Positions 41,601 to 56,600 of a stretch of 64,000 nucleotides of DNA are shown here, piece after piece. The DNA is taken from contig JAVIAB010000073.1 in the NCBI GenBank assembly GCA_032433765.1, positions 70,879,959 through 70,943,958 on the forward strand. The letters run 5' to 3'. Numbering within the stretch: position 1 is the first letter of the stretch; each line of letters begins with the position of its first letter. Origin of the DNA: Megaustenia siamemsis. Its lineage: Eukaryota > Mollusca > Gastropoda > Stylommatophora > Ariophantidae. The position numbers and the translations under genes are program-made. The notes under the pieces were generated by a model that had not been told where the DNA came from, made no database searches, and worked only from the letters and a program-made list of their open reading frames with translations.

Positions 41601-44600
41601 AAGAGACTTGAGCTTGTTGTTTGTTAACACAGTCTTGCCAGTGCCAGCAGCTCCCACGAGCATGACAGGTCGACGAGTGGACACTAACATGTCTAGGAAG
41701 TACTTCAATCTGTGAGTTTCTGCTGTGTGCACAATTGTGGCCTAAGCAATAAAACAAAACAAAAAAAATTACTCAAAACAAGCAAAATAATTGGAAAACT
41801 GTTAAGAGAAGCAAACTTTATTATAAAGATCCATACAAAGAAATAATTGAAAAAAAAATAAAAAGAAATAAATGAAGATAAAACAAATTAGAAGCAAATT
41901 ATGAAAACTATTTATTAAAATTTCAAGTCAGATTTGCCTCATCATTCAACTCTGAATCTATTCTAACAGAGAGATGATAATGTAGTCTCCACAGACATTG
42001 AAGGTAAACAATATATTTTACAATCACTACTAAATATGGCTGTATACAAAAATGACAATAAATAAAATACTGTACCTTATGAGAATTGCTTACTGACTTG
42101 ATCTTGATCCTTCCAGCGCTGCTCGGCGTCACATAAGGCTTGTAGTGTTTTTCATCATCATCTGTTCTTGGCAAGTTGTTCGATCTTATCTGATGAGCAT
42201 ATACCTGCCAAGTATGCTTTTCTTATAAGCGTTCTTATAATTGTTCTTTTTAGTGTCTCTCTAGATCTTTCTTTTTTTCTGTATCCTGGAAGTTTCCCAC
42301 ACCCAGTTTTGAAATTCTTTTCTTTTTTCTCCTCAGCATGTGTCCCAAATATGTCCATATATATGTCTTTTTTCTATGACCTCACTGCAATAAACAATTC
42401 TATGCTTGGCTATGTCTCATCACATATCACTGATCAACTTTAACAGAGATTGATGACAACATGGTCCACATCCACAGACAAACAAGATTTTTTTTAAATG
42501 GATGAAAAAAATGTAGATCTCAGAAAACAAACATTTAGGGTGTTTTCTAATTCATGAACATGTTTTATGCAAATTATTCCCACCTGGAGTGGAATTTCAG
42601 GGTCAAACTCAAAACTTGGAACAAGGTTTGTCCAGGGCTTGAATGTTCTGGTCTGAGGCAGATGTAGTAGTCAAATACTGTGCCAGTGGAAGGGAATTTG
42701 ACTGTTTTATATTCTAGAACAAACCATTTGGTGAAATCCACTCGGTGATCACACAGCTGCATGATAGAAATCATGAACAATAATCCTTGACATCAAAACG
42801 GCACGTTCTCATTGACATGAATGTTACCAAAATATATAAAATATTGTAAATAAAGCAAGAATTATGCTATGTTTTCTCTGACATATGATTAAAAAAATGT
42901 ATGTGAGTGTGGAAGGTGTAAATGCTAAAGCTGATTCTTTTTTTTCTTTATTTTCCAACTGTAAGCTAAACTTATATCTGTAAATAATTGTGTGTATAAA
43001 AAAAAGTAAAGTACCCCCGTCACGCCAAGTGGCGTATAGGGAAATATGGTCTTAGTGACCCTATATTTTACAGACCTTCAGCACATGATTTTTGGGGTAA
43101 TGTGGTCAGTATTACGCCCGTGCTGCTTTACTTTCCCAGAAAAAAATCCGGTACCCATTTAAGGCTGGGTGAACCCGGAAGCCATCGGTTGGGATCGAAC
43201 CCTACCCCTTGTCCTTTGTAGTCCAGTTCACTAACCACTGAGCTAATTGTGTGTATAACTATAAATATATAACTGTAAAAATATAACTGTAAATTCTAAA
43301 CTTATATTAATGGTAGTCATGTAACCTGATCTTGAAACAAGCATCCACCAAAGGCCCAAACACAGCAGAATACAAAAAAGAGCTCATACAATTCTTTGGA
43401 AGAATCTGCAGGACAGTTCTCTTCAGTGATGACACACTCCAACAAGTAGGTTAGCATCTGTTCCAACATTTAAAATACATTAATAAATATGTGAATGAAA
43501 AGTAAATTCGTCATGAAGTCAGGAAAATAAGTTACAAATCAGTGAAAGGAATAGTGACTGTGTTTCAACATTCACTGTAGTTAAGGGATAAGAAAGAGTC
43601 ATTTTAGAGAATATACAGCTACATAAGGTAAAGGTAAAGTGCAAGACTTGAATCGGTGTCTTAGCACACGAGTTTTTTACCCTTATGTGCTCGGCCACCT
43701 ATCCAGAAGTGTTCGCACACTTCTGATAGTGTTGCTGCAACCGTCAAAACTCACATGTGAGGCAGCATTCCTCACCTTTCTAGAGCTACATGTATCGGTA
43801 ATGTTTGACACCGTTCTGCTAAAAAAAAGTCTTGGCATATGAAAGCACTAAATCTAATGCTCCTCCTCTCTCCTTTATTTGTTTTCTGTCTTGCCAACTT
43901 TAAGTGGTCCATCATGAAGACAATGTTCTACATTTTATAAGGTCTAGAAGAAATATTCATGGCTCTTCTTTCATTTCTACTCTGCTTCTCTCAATTTTGT
44001 GTTCAGTCTTACTAAATCTGCAGACCTTTCATTATAACAAGTTTCAAAACCTCCGCAGCTTGAATTATAGTTCCATCACCTTTATTTTATTTCTGCCCTT
44101 CCCATCTATAATTACATTTCTTAACTCTGTGAGCTGGTATTTATTACCATTTTGGGCTAACTAAAGCTAATTCAATCTTAGCTGCGAACCCTGCAATGTG
44201 GGTGTTAAAATTCAGACCAAAAGCTCTTTATTATATTTGAGAATAGTTTGCATAATGTACACTATATTATGTAAATTTACATACATAATATATTAGATTA
44301 AGAGAAAAAAGATATGCAAGAAATAGGAAATGCAATTTGAAAAACAAAATTTTATTTTGACCCCAGAGTTGAGATAGATTAAATATCCAAACAAGGAACA
44401 GTAAATGCTGATACCTGTACATGTGCAATTTCTTGAATTGGAGTTATCTTCTTGAAGCGAATACGCATGCAATCTAACAAAGAGCCCACATACTTATCAA
44501 ACAGAATAGTTAAATTGGATTTTTCCTGCTGTATCTTTCTTTTATCTATCCAACTCTGCACATATCTGAAAAAAAGGTGCAATTGTGTAGTTAAAGACAA

Positions 44601-47600
44601 TAATATGTATTGTATGACTTTTGGGCAATAAACTATCACATTTTTTACTGTAATGAAAGGACTAAACAACTACACTGTTTCCTCCTTTGTCAATGACAAA
44701 GTAAAAACAAACCCTTTGGATGTAGCAAATAAAGAACAGAAAATAGAATATAAGAACACTGCCTAGTTCCTCTGTAGCTGGAAGGGGATGTGTAAATGAG
44801 AGGACTGTTACATCAACATAGAGACAGTAAAATATAAAATACTGTGACAAATGTAAATTGAGGAAGGCAAACAATATGTCAAATGTGAGCATTTGATCTG
44901 CAACATTAAATTCTTCAGCTTCAGCAATGAAAGGGTTAATATCTTTCCCAATTAAGTGAGCCGGGTACACATATTTCTTTTATCTATTGACCTTTCGAGC
45001 CGTAACCGGCCCATAGGGCGTAGACCAAGATACACCTTCTCCTATATGAATTTTTTGTTCTAGCAGTTTTCTTTTAAAGATATTTTATCAAATCTCGCCA
45101 TCTGTCTCTGTTCTGTGCAAGCAGCTCTATCTCATTGATGGAGCCGATTTCTTTTAGCTAGGTCATAAAATGGGCATAAAGATATGACTGAACTCATGTT
45201 CAAGTTTTTGCTACATGACCACATGTCATCCACTACACCAGCATGTCATCCACTACATGACCACATGTCACCCACTACACCAACATGTCATCCACTACAC
45301 CAGCATGTTATCCACTACACCAGCATGTCATCCACTACACGACTGATGCTATAACTAAACAACCATGCAAAGCTGAGAAATATGTCATCCACTACACCAG
45401 CGTGTCATCCACTACACCAGCGTGTCATCCACTACACCAGCGTGTCATCCACTACACCAGCGTGTCATCCACTACACCAGCATGTCATCCACTACACAAC
45501 TGATGCTATAACTAAACAACCATGCAAAGCTGAGAAATATGTCATCCACTACACCAGCGTGTCATCCACTACACCAGCATGTCATCCACTACACAACTGA
45601 TGCTATAACTAAACAACCATGCAAAGCTGAGAAACATGTCAAGGCTACCACTACTTACGGGTTCCAACCAATATCATGTGGATTCATGAATAGAATGCCA
45701 GCACGAGAAACTGTGGCTGGAGTGGCTGTTTTTAAATTGCTGATCTCAAATAAAAGTCGCATAGACCGAGTCATTGTAATTCGTTCATTACTGGCTAATG
45801 TCAGCACCTACAATAGGAATAAAAGTATGAGTATATAGTGTCAAATGTTGCACTTCTCTTTAAGTGTTTTCAGTTTTGTCCAGCAAACTGAAATAACATG
45901 CAACATCATTTATATCCTGAAGAAGATCTAGAATAATCTTCTAAAAAGTGACAGATTTCAGAGTTTACTGATGACATCACATCGATACTTTAATTCCTAC
46001 AAACACAAAAATGTAATAACACAAAGATTTCACAAAAACAATGAACAAGTTGAAGTGAATATAAATCTCAAACAGCAGAAGCCAAGAAGCTAATTTTATT
46101 AAAATAGTCTAAGGGAAATCAAAATCCACCTATTATTATCTGTATTTTCAATTATTATCATTTAGATAAACAGCCTTTAAAGTACTAGTTCTACACACTG
46201 CATGAGATCCAGACACTGCACTATAAATGTAAGGCCAGTTTTCAGACCTCAGAATATATCCTGCACACACATGAATTATATAGTACTAAGAGTTTAAATC
46301 TGACATCATAAAAATCAGACGACAGAGAAGCTGTAGGTTACTAGGTAATACCTTCTGCTGACTGTTAGATTCATGAAGGCAACTTATTTTTCTATGTAAA
46401 TTTTATTATTTAGAAGTTTAATTTGTTTACAACAGATATATCAGTATGCAGAGAACTCTATCTATCTATCTATTGACCTTTCGAGCCGTAGCCGGCCCAT
46501 AGTGAGTAGACCAAGATACTCCTTTTCTTATCTGAATTTTTGTTCTAGCAGTTTTCAATTCTTTTAAAGATATTTTATCTTCTTCTTCTTCTTCTTTTTT
46601 CTTTCACTGATACCTAAAAGGTGTCGTGGTTATATCATTTGTCGTTCTTGTGCTGCTCGAACTGTCTGAATTAGTGATTTCCCTTTGTTGTTACATGTCT
46701 CTGTCACTGCATCTATCCATCTTCTTCTGGGTCTTCCTCTTGGTCTTTTTCCATGCATTCTCAAGAAGAATGCCCTTGATGGTGATTGGTGAGGATTCAT
46801 TCTGACCAGGTGGCCAAACCATTTAAATTGTTGTTGTTCTATATATTCTTGGCAGGGTTTTGTTCCTACTATTTTTCTTATGGTTTCATTTGGTATTCTA
46901 TCTCTTCTTGTGTTGTGTGTTACTTTTCTCAAGCAACGCATCTCACATGTATTGATCTTTCTTAAATGTGATTTAGAAAGGGTCCATGTTTGACTTTCAT
47001 AGCACAAAGTTGGTATGAAGATGCTATTTATCATTTGTTGTTTAGCTGGCAAAGAAATGTTTGGATGTCTTAGCAATGGTGAAAGCTGCCAAGACATCCA
47101 AATATAAATCAGACATCCCAAAATATAAAAAAGATATTTTATCAAATTTCGCCATTTGTCTCTGTTCTGTGCAAGCAGCACTATCTCATTGAGGGAGCCA
47201 ATTCCTGCTGCTTTTGCCTCTCTCAGCAATGTTCTTCTCATTGTCTCCCTGGGTCTTCCTCTTTTTCTCTTACCTGTTGTTTCCCATATGAGGGCTTGCT
47301 TTGCTATTTGGTTATTATCTCTTCTCACCACATGTTCAACATGACCATCGTCTTTTCTTTATTACTGAAAATATTAGTGGTTGATTGGCAATTTCTCTAA
47401 TTTCCTCGTTTGTTTTGAATTCGTTCCACGCTATACCAAGTATTTTCCTTAGACATTTGTTTTTGAATGCATTCAACTTTGTTTCTATATCTCTTGTTGT
47501 TTTCCAGCTTTCACACACATACGTAAGGGTTGATAGTACATTTGATTTGAATAGTCTACGTTTTGTGCTTGTGCTGATGAGTTTTGATTTCCACAACTTT

Positions 47601-50600
47601 TCAAGGCTTCTGAAAGACATTGCTGCTTTAGCTATTCTGATTCTAATTTCTTTGCTTGTATCCCCTTCCCGATCAATGTGACTTCCAAGATGGATAAAGT
47701 GATCGATCTCTTCCACTGGTTTGTTTTCCATGTATATTTTGTTGTCTGTTGGAATTAAGCTTTTCATGACTTTAGTCTTTTCATGATTGATCTCAAGCCC
47801 AATTTTGCTGGCTATTGATGATAGTTCATTTGTGTTTTCCTGCATCGTTTTTATCTGACTGCTGATGAGAACTATGTCATCAGCAAAGTCGAGGTCCTCC
47901 AAATGGTCTCCTTGTATCCATTCCATGCCTTTATTACTATTGCAGCATTTCTTCATTATGAAGTCCATAACAATTCCAAATAACAAAGGCGATAAAATAG
48001 TTTAACCCCAGTTTCTATTGGGAAACATTCGCTCAGTCCTACCTCTGTTTGAACTGCACATGTGTAACCATCATACATGTCTTTAATAATATTTATGATT
48101 TTTTAGGCAAGCCATATTGCTTCAGAATTTTCCACAAAGAATCTTGCTGAATACTGTCAAATGCTTTTTTGAAGTCGATGAAGTTAAGTGCAAAAAGTTT
48201 TTGCTTTCAATGTGTTCCTCCAATATAAGTCGTAGAGTAAAAATGTGGTCAAGGCAGCTTCTCGTTTTTCTAAACCCAGCTTGTTCTTCACGCATTACTG
48301 TATCTATTGAATCCTTTATTCTATTTAGGATGATTTTGCAGAATAACTTTGAGGCAACTGACAAAAGTGTCACGCCTCTCCAGTTGTTACAATCTCTAAG
48401 ATTGCCCTTTTTTTGGAATCTTAACAATGATTCCTTTTTTCTATTTATGAGGCATCTTCTCTGCTTTCCAAATGATATTGAACAATGCTGAGAAATACCT
48501 GCCCTATTATCCGAATCAATTTTATCATCACAATCACTGCTACTTGTTTTAGAGGCCCTGACAGTCTCTGTTGACTAAAAGCACTCACCAGTATACTAGC
48601 TACACCTAAGCCTCAACTACTAGATAGGCTGTCTTTGCTTCTTACTACCGGATATACCAGTTACCATCACTAAAACTATCATTATAGCTCCTATCACTAT
48701 CCCCTCCAAAAACAATCTTAGCTTACTCTGTACCATAATTTTTTTGTCTAATGATCAAAGTAGAAGTAGTGGACATAGCAATTACTTTGGAAAAATTATC
48801 ACAAAATTAAAATCAAACAAATTATTCATATTTAAAACATTAACCATGCTGGTATTGATTGGAAGTGCTCATGAGACCTATTCTGGGTACCGCAGTCAAG
48901 TATTGTTAATATAAAAGTCAAGACTTTATGAAGCAAAAATTCAACAGTATTTATTAGATCTGATATTATCAAATAATAGTCCAGAAAGTGTTAAGTACTG
49001 TGTTTGCTGGTATAGGTTATCATGTCTTTTCATAACTTTCTTTCTCTATGGTTGTTTATTGATTTTGTTGTTGGCCTCCTACAAAACCATTTCTAAAAAA
49101 TTGTCTTGTATCTCATGTTCTCTACTTCCCTCAGTTTTTAACTCATCACAATACATTATTTCAGCTACTCCTTTCTCATTTTAAAGCAACATTTTTCTAT
49201 TTTTAACTGCCAAGCATTTTTTTAAACACATCCAGAGTACATTGAGGACTTCCTGTTTTGATCTGCGATTATCTAAGAGGGTAGATCACTATCCAGAGGC
49301 CTGGTGAGGATAAAAGCCATGAAGAAACTACAGATTCAAAGAGAAAAATTCCAACCGCCTTTGAGAGGACTTTAACACAGGACCTTTTTGTCAAGAGGGA
49401 AATGTCTTGTCTCTAGACCACCAAGGCTATGCAACAGTATCTGGTTGTTATGTTTTATATGATACAATACTAAGTGAAAAATGCTAAAGAACCCAAATGT
49501 TTAGAACTGAGAACTAGTATGCTGATCACACATCAAAAGATACAGTTTACCTTATTGTCATCCATAACGGTATTCAGAGATTCAATCCACATCGGATCAA
49601 TATCTCCATCAAGCACAATCCATTTTGGTCCATCTCCTGACATGTTTGCCAGGTCCCTCATTACCACTGAAAACAGACCTATAAGAACAAATAATAAATT
49701 AAAATTGGAATAATAATTAACATAATAAAATAAGAAACATAGCATTAATATAACTCAAATAAAGATTACTATTTATTGTAATTAGAGCTAACACACCCAC
49801 ACATGCTCAGTCATTTTCAGTAGATGACAAATAGTGTGCATGATGACAGTTTCTGTGGTGCACAGGCAATTTTCCCAAAATATAAATATATAAAACAAGG
49901 ATAGTGTGATCTACAAATAACTGTAGTATTTGCATCTTTCTGAGTGGTTTAAATCCTGGCTCTGCTGGATATCTTTGACCCCTGTACTTCGATTTCAGTG
50001 AAACAAAAAAAATGATATATCACATTATTTAAAGAGAAAGCGAGAGTAAAGATATCCCATATCGTTACTGCAATTGGTGCATACTGCTTTTACACAAATA
50101 ATAAGCATTCTTTCTCAATGCATATTTCCTCCCAGAAATACAATTTAACAAATTTACCATCCTTCCATTCCCTTGTTGCTGGGCTGATAACACCAAAGAG
50201 TTCATCATTGGTCACTGATTTCGGATCAAGGTCAACTGCTACAGGTTTCCTGCCCAGAAGTTTGTTGGTCTGTTTCAGTGCATTCCACACACAACTCTTT
50301 CCAGTTCCAGCATTGCCAAGTATGAACACAGAATGGCGAACATCAAACAACTCTTGGAGCTGGACAACCTGCAAGGCCACAACTTTAATTAAACACTAAA
50401 GAGTGTTATCAAACCTTACTCTAAGTGTTGAGGTTGACTGTATCTAAACTGAATCAAATAGCAAATCTAATAATAATAAAATAATACAACAGTTAAGATT
50501 AAAATAAAAGAACAATAATTAAGTTGGCGATTCAAACTAAATATTTTGACACCATATTTTAAAAAAGGCAACTAATCTCTATATTTTTATTTTCTTTTAC

Positions 50601-53600
50601 CCTTAAATGTGCCAATAGTCAATGCAAAGTATAGACACTGAACATTATACTCACCATAAACACCATAACAGGAAATTTTACTTTACTTATTTCTTTAACC
50701 TTGGATCCATTAACCTATTCAAATGAGTTGTTGTTATATGTTGATAGTAAACAGCTCAGTATAAGTAGGCCTTTAAGTTAGTATTTAGGAAGTTCAAGGA
50801 TGTAAGACAGAGGTATATATGGAAAAAGGCGCAAATATCATAGTTCTACTGCAAACCACAACACAACATACCTATGCCCACTTAATGTTGTCCTTTTAAA
50901 TGTGGATCATGAAGAGTATTCCTTTAGTCATTGGGTGAATGTGATCAAGCATATCTACTCAACACTTTAATATTTTCCATTTTCTTCATTATATCTACAC
51001 AGGGAGCTAGACAAACTTAATAGTTAGTGAACTGGACTACCAAGGACAAGAGGTCAGGTTCCCAATAACAACCTCTAGATTCACCCAGATTTTTCTGAGA
51101 AAGTATGACCACATCACCCATAAAATGTGCCATTGATAAATACAAAAATATAGACACTAACTATACACCCTGTTCCTGCCTTATGGCATGGAGGGAATAC
51201 TCTTACCTTTTATATCTACTCAACATTTCTGTAGAACACAGAAACAGAGACACTAAATAGCCAATGGCTGGTAGCCAATAGCTGGTAGCCAGTCTTTGAT
51301 ACTAAGATGCAAGATGATGGTTGAGATATGGTTCTGTTCTAGGCCGTGTGATTCAAACTGAAAATTATTCAGAAAGAAACATCTGATATAGCTAAGTACA
51401 CAAAATAAACATAGCCATACTTCAATTACCTTCAAAATGAAGTTGTCTTCTGCCTGCAGATTTAACTGCAATGTAGCTGCCTTGATGTTCTTTTCAAATT
51501 CTGGGTCTCGTTTTCTGGGTACATCCAAGGCTGGGAATAGATCTCCAATTAAACCCATGAAAACTGGCATATCATCAACAACAATTTTTGGGATGTTAAA
51601 GTCTCGCAGTGCTCTCATCAAGACCTAATTGAAAAATTGAAGAGAACTAATACTATAATAATTATATTAAATAAAAATCTAATGTCAATTTGTTACCAGC
51701 TAATAAATAGTTAACCATTACTGCTCAGTTTTTATTTGATGAAGTTGTCATGACCTACAAAATAAATAATGCAAAGATCAGAAGGAGGAATAAGACTGCT
51801 AGTGTTGTATACAAAATCATCACTAGAACTTAACAAATTGTTAGTTTTAGATATCCATGATCAATTAAATGACAGCATTGAGTAGATTTGATATCAGACA
51901 TTATCTGCACAAATATGGGTATCACAAAAATATCACATCCAAAATATATTTCTCGTAGCTAGAAGTGATCTATCAAGTCTAACTCATATAATAATCACTG
52001 ACACCAGAGAAAATATAAGCACATTTATTTGAGATGTTTGAGTTAATAAAAATAAATAATCATAAATTATCAATGATTAGAAATTAAATTTAAAAAAATA
52101 AAAATAAAACAGTCATATGTACCTGATCTTCAGGCCGTTCTCTATCACCTCGCTTCAGTGAACCAGCCACCACAAGGACTGATTTTATAGCTCGAAGACC
52201 CCAGTCATAGTGGTCCTACTCATAGAAAAACAGAAGCTGGGTAGTAAGACTGGGTCCTAACAGTTGTTAATTATATCAAGCTTTAATATACAATAAGAAA
52301 TGGAAATCACCATTGATACATAATAATGTTGGTAAAGTTGGATAGAGTATTGGAAATACACAATTTTTAATGGGAAAAAAAAACATTAAATTGTCAAGGG
52401 AAAAAACCAGATAAAAAAAAAAAAAAAAAGTAATGTGCCCTGTCAGGTCAAGTGGCGTATAGAGAATGAGGTATTAGTGACCATAATTTTTAACAGACCT
52501 TCAGCACATGATTTTTGGGATAATGTGGTCAGCATTATGCCTGTGCCACTTTATTTTAAAAAAAAAACAACCTTGTACCCATTTAAGGCTGGGTGAGCCT
52601 GGAAGCTGTCAATCAGGATCGAACCTGACCTTTTATCCTTAGTAGTCCAGTTCACTAACCACTGAGCTATCGTGGCTCACCACATATTATTGTGCGTAAT
52701 ATAGGAAGAAAACCACATAAAATTGTATAGTGAAAAAAAAACAAATAAAATTTTATAGTGAAAAAAACCTCATAAAACTGTACGAAAAAAAACTCACATA
52801 AAAGTGTATCTTGTATCTAAAAATGCTTCTTCCCAGGCCTTAGATTTGATGTGGCCGCTTACTTTTTATTCTTAATCCTCATTTGTTAGCATATAAATAT
52901 GACAGACACCTTTATGACATTCTGATGAGAAGCCATCTCTGCAACCCCCAGAACTACAGGGGTATGACTCAGTGTGGCTGACCAGATTTCAAAACCTGTC
53001 CTTTCATGCCCAAGACCTACCAGGTCACCTTTCCTAGTGGTATTTTTTTTATATCAAAGATAAGGTTCTACATGTGTGTTCTGGAACCATAATTATGCTA
53101 TTATATGCATGTTATCACAAAACATGCAGTGGAAAACTGGCAGAATTTGATGACCATAGCAGGTTTGCTCTGGAGAACTGTCTCACAGCCTAGCTTTGCT
53201 CTCCCTCTGCCAGATAGTAATCAATTCCCTTCATTCATTTCTTTCATAAATATAGACCTCTTTCACTTCTCTACTTTCCGTTTCTTTCATTAAATTAGTC
53301 AGATCTTGTGACATTTTTGGTCTCCATTGACCTGTACCTATGGGCTATAAATTTGTTCTATGTACAGTCAGTCATTATCATGTGCAATACTGTTTGGAGT
53401 AGGCAATCGTGTTCTTCCACAATTTTCTATCTACAGTGCATCGTATCAGTTCTGTTGTTGACTGCTTTCCATACAATGACACCAAGCTATCCAGTATTTT
53501 CTCCCTTTGTCGTCTGTGATCTCTCTTTCCTTTTATTTTGCCAGTTGTAACCAAGTATTTCAACTTTCCTCTTCTCATGATGTGCCCGAAAAATGTTGAT

Positions 53601-56600
53601 TGTTTCTCTCTGATGTTTTTTAGGAGTCCCCTTTTTGTGTTGGCCTCTTTGAGAATTTCCTCATTGGTCTTTTTAGCTGTCCAGGGAACTTTCAACATTC
53701 TTCTGAGAAATCCCATCTCTGTTGCCTCTAACTGTCTTAACCATCCAAAAAAGTAATTTATATCAATCAACGGTTTATATACTAAAGATAGTAATAAGGT
53801 TGCTATCACACTAAGGTTAAAGTGTTCACATCAGGTTCAGAGATGTCTGATTCAAATCTCATGTGGAGTGATCACATTTTTTTCATAATCCATGATCTTG
53901 GGCTAGACAAGATTGAGTGCCCTGTCCTATTAGAGGTGGAAGATAAAACATAGGTCCTTTGTTCACGCTAAGCAGGAAAAAGTGCTTTAGCAATTTAAAA
54001 GCATAGATGCTGCATGACAATAATGTCATTTTAAAAAACACCGAAAAACAACTCCTACCATTATTTAAAAAAAAAATACATTAATGAAATTGCATCAGGG
54101 ACCCTCAAAAAATGATACATTGTGAACTGTTCTGATATTTTCAATGTGAACAGACATGAGATGGAAGCACGAATAGACATTTTCTAGCACAATGACAAAA
54201 GTCTCATTTACAAGAACACTACAAAAACAAGAATGATAAAGAGTAAAGACAACTGTTATGACAATGTACAACATCTCTACTGTACTTGTTTTGAAAGCAA
54301 CTCTTTACATAAGCTATAGAGTGTGATAAATTTTCTGGCCAGTAGCCTTGCATCTAGAAAGCCTTCAGCCACCAACATAATTTCACAGATAAGTTCAAAG
54401 TCAGGCACTACCATAGCACAGGGTCTGAAAAAAGTAGTAGATAACAAAATATATTAATAAATCATTATAGAAAGGCTGAAATGCTACATCTTATAGAAGT
54501 GATTAAAAAATGTCTTCTTTCTTGTATTTCATCATCATCATCGAGTGCCATCTCCACAATGAAGGTTGGCTACCATGGATCGCCATTTCACTCTGTTTCT
54601 TGCTTTGATGGTGCAGGTTGTCATAGACTGACTTGTCCATCTTTTGATTACTCGTCCATGTTAGTCTTGGTCTGCCTCTGCCTCTGTTACCTTGTATTTT
54701 CCCTTCCAATATTACTTTTAGTAGGCTGTTGTGTCTTTTAACGTGCCCCAAAAATTTCATTTGTCTTGTCTTAATTGTATTTAGCATTTCTCTTTTTATT
54801 TTTAGTTTTAAAACTTCATGGTTTTGTTTTTTTTTTTTGTATTTCATAAGTGAGAAATAAGGTAACATACCTGAACAGTGCTTTGAGGTTCTCTGGTAGT
54901 TCTGCTCTGCCTGCATAGCCAGGATTCATCGTAATAAAAGCACCAACAGTTGGGATTAGCTTGATATTTTCCCCCATAAAGTTAAACCTTTTCTTTTTGT
55001 CCCTAATTGCATCCTGAATTGTCTTCACCTGAAGGATATGCATTTATAAAAGCTGTTGTACTTTCAGTGTCCAAAATCATCTCTTTGAAATAATTTATTT
55101 ATTGATTATTGAAGGAAAGGTTGGGGGCATATGAAAGGCAATACATGAAGAAGAAATCAATAAAAGGTAGACTAGAACAACCATGTTGAATGTAGACATC
55201 AATAGATACTGTCTATCAAGTAAAGGCAAAAAAAATAGCACATGGGGAAAGTACATGTCAAATCATCATCTTGTCATGACAGTGGATGCAGGTAATCAAA
55301 GATTTGCACAACAACTATTGCTACCTGCTTTATGCCACTGTGTTAAACTGTCAAGTATTTCTTTTCTCTGTCATCTTGTCTTTCTATTCATCAATATTGT
55401 CTAATTTTATGAGTTCTATATTTCAAGAGATTTATGCATCGTATTATTTTTTTTTTTGGGGGGGGGGGGGGGGTTACTCTTTCTACTTCAATATTTAATG
55501 TTTATCATTCATTAGTATTTGTAAATATTTATGGTTTTTGAGTCGCGGTAGCTCAGTGGTTAGTGAACTGGACTATAAAGGATAAGAGGTCGAGTTCGAT
55601 CCTGATCGACGGCTTCCGGGTTCACCCAGCCTTAAATGGGTACCGGATTTTTTTCAGGGAAAATGAAGCAGCACGAGCATAATACCGACCACATTAATTC
55701 AAAAATCTTGTGCCGAAGGTCAGTAAAATATAGGGTCACTAACACTATATTTCCCTATACGCCACTTGGCGTGACGGGGGTACTTTACTTACTTTACTAA
55801 GTCTTTTGTATGGAAAAAAAATCAGGGTTCAAAATACAAAATGTCAGGGACACATTGTGGAAGCCAACTTTGGATGCAGTTACATTAGATAATCCAAAAA
55901 AGTGGCTTGTCCAAATATTTCAGCCAAATAAAATAACTTACAAACTGTTTACAATTATTTACTTGCAAAAAATATTATTTTGCTACTTTAGATTATAAAT
56001 GCAACCCAGATAAACCATATGTTTCAAATAAAATGATTCCTTTATAAAGGTAAAAGATGCTATAAAAAGATATTTACTGGTATAATTCAGTGGTCAATGA
56101 CCAGTATTTTAAAGAAGCAAAGTGAAAGGGTTGACAAAGCAAGCATACTTTACCTGAACAGCAATGACAGAAAGTACTTCTACAGCTATACGATTAAATT
56201 CATCAAAGCAACCCCAAGCCCCAGATTGGGATAGACCTTTGAAGATGTTTCCAACAGACTATAAGAGAAAGAGATTGTACATATTTTTTTATGAATGTAA
56301 TGTCAACTTATAGATACATTAATTGACAATAACATGTCATTGAAAAAAATATAAATACACAATAATATAAAATACTCTGTTTGAAGATGCTCTAAGCTTA
56401 AATATTGCATGTATGCAGATCACTGTGTAAACAACTACCTTAAATGCAATATTTATTTGTTACTGGTTGTTGATATGCTGACTCTCTTCAAGAATTCAAT
56501 AAGAAACCTATCCCAAGTGTAATTCAGTCCAAGAACAATGAGTACTAACTGTGAAGTAGGCACCACTGATGTTTGTGACCACAAAAATAAAATATAAAGT

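Noticed and set aside
45285..45838. ORFs with a repeated [12 protein letters not shown] peptide
   Set aside because: Translation of the 20 bp minisatellite; the last of them overlaps dynein exon 10 on the wrong strand.
46630..47331. 233-codon ORF as a single gene
   Set aside because: It joins the C-termini of two LINEs across a target-site duplication at 47,130.
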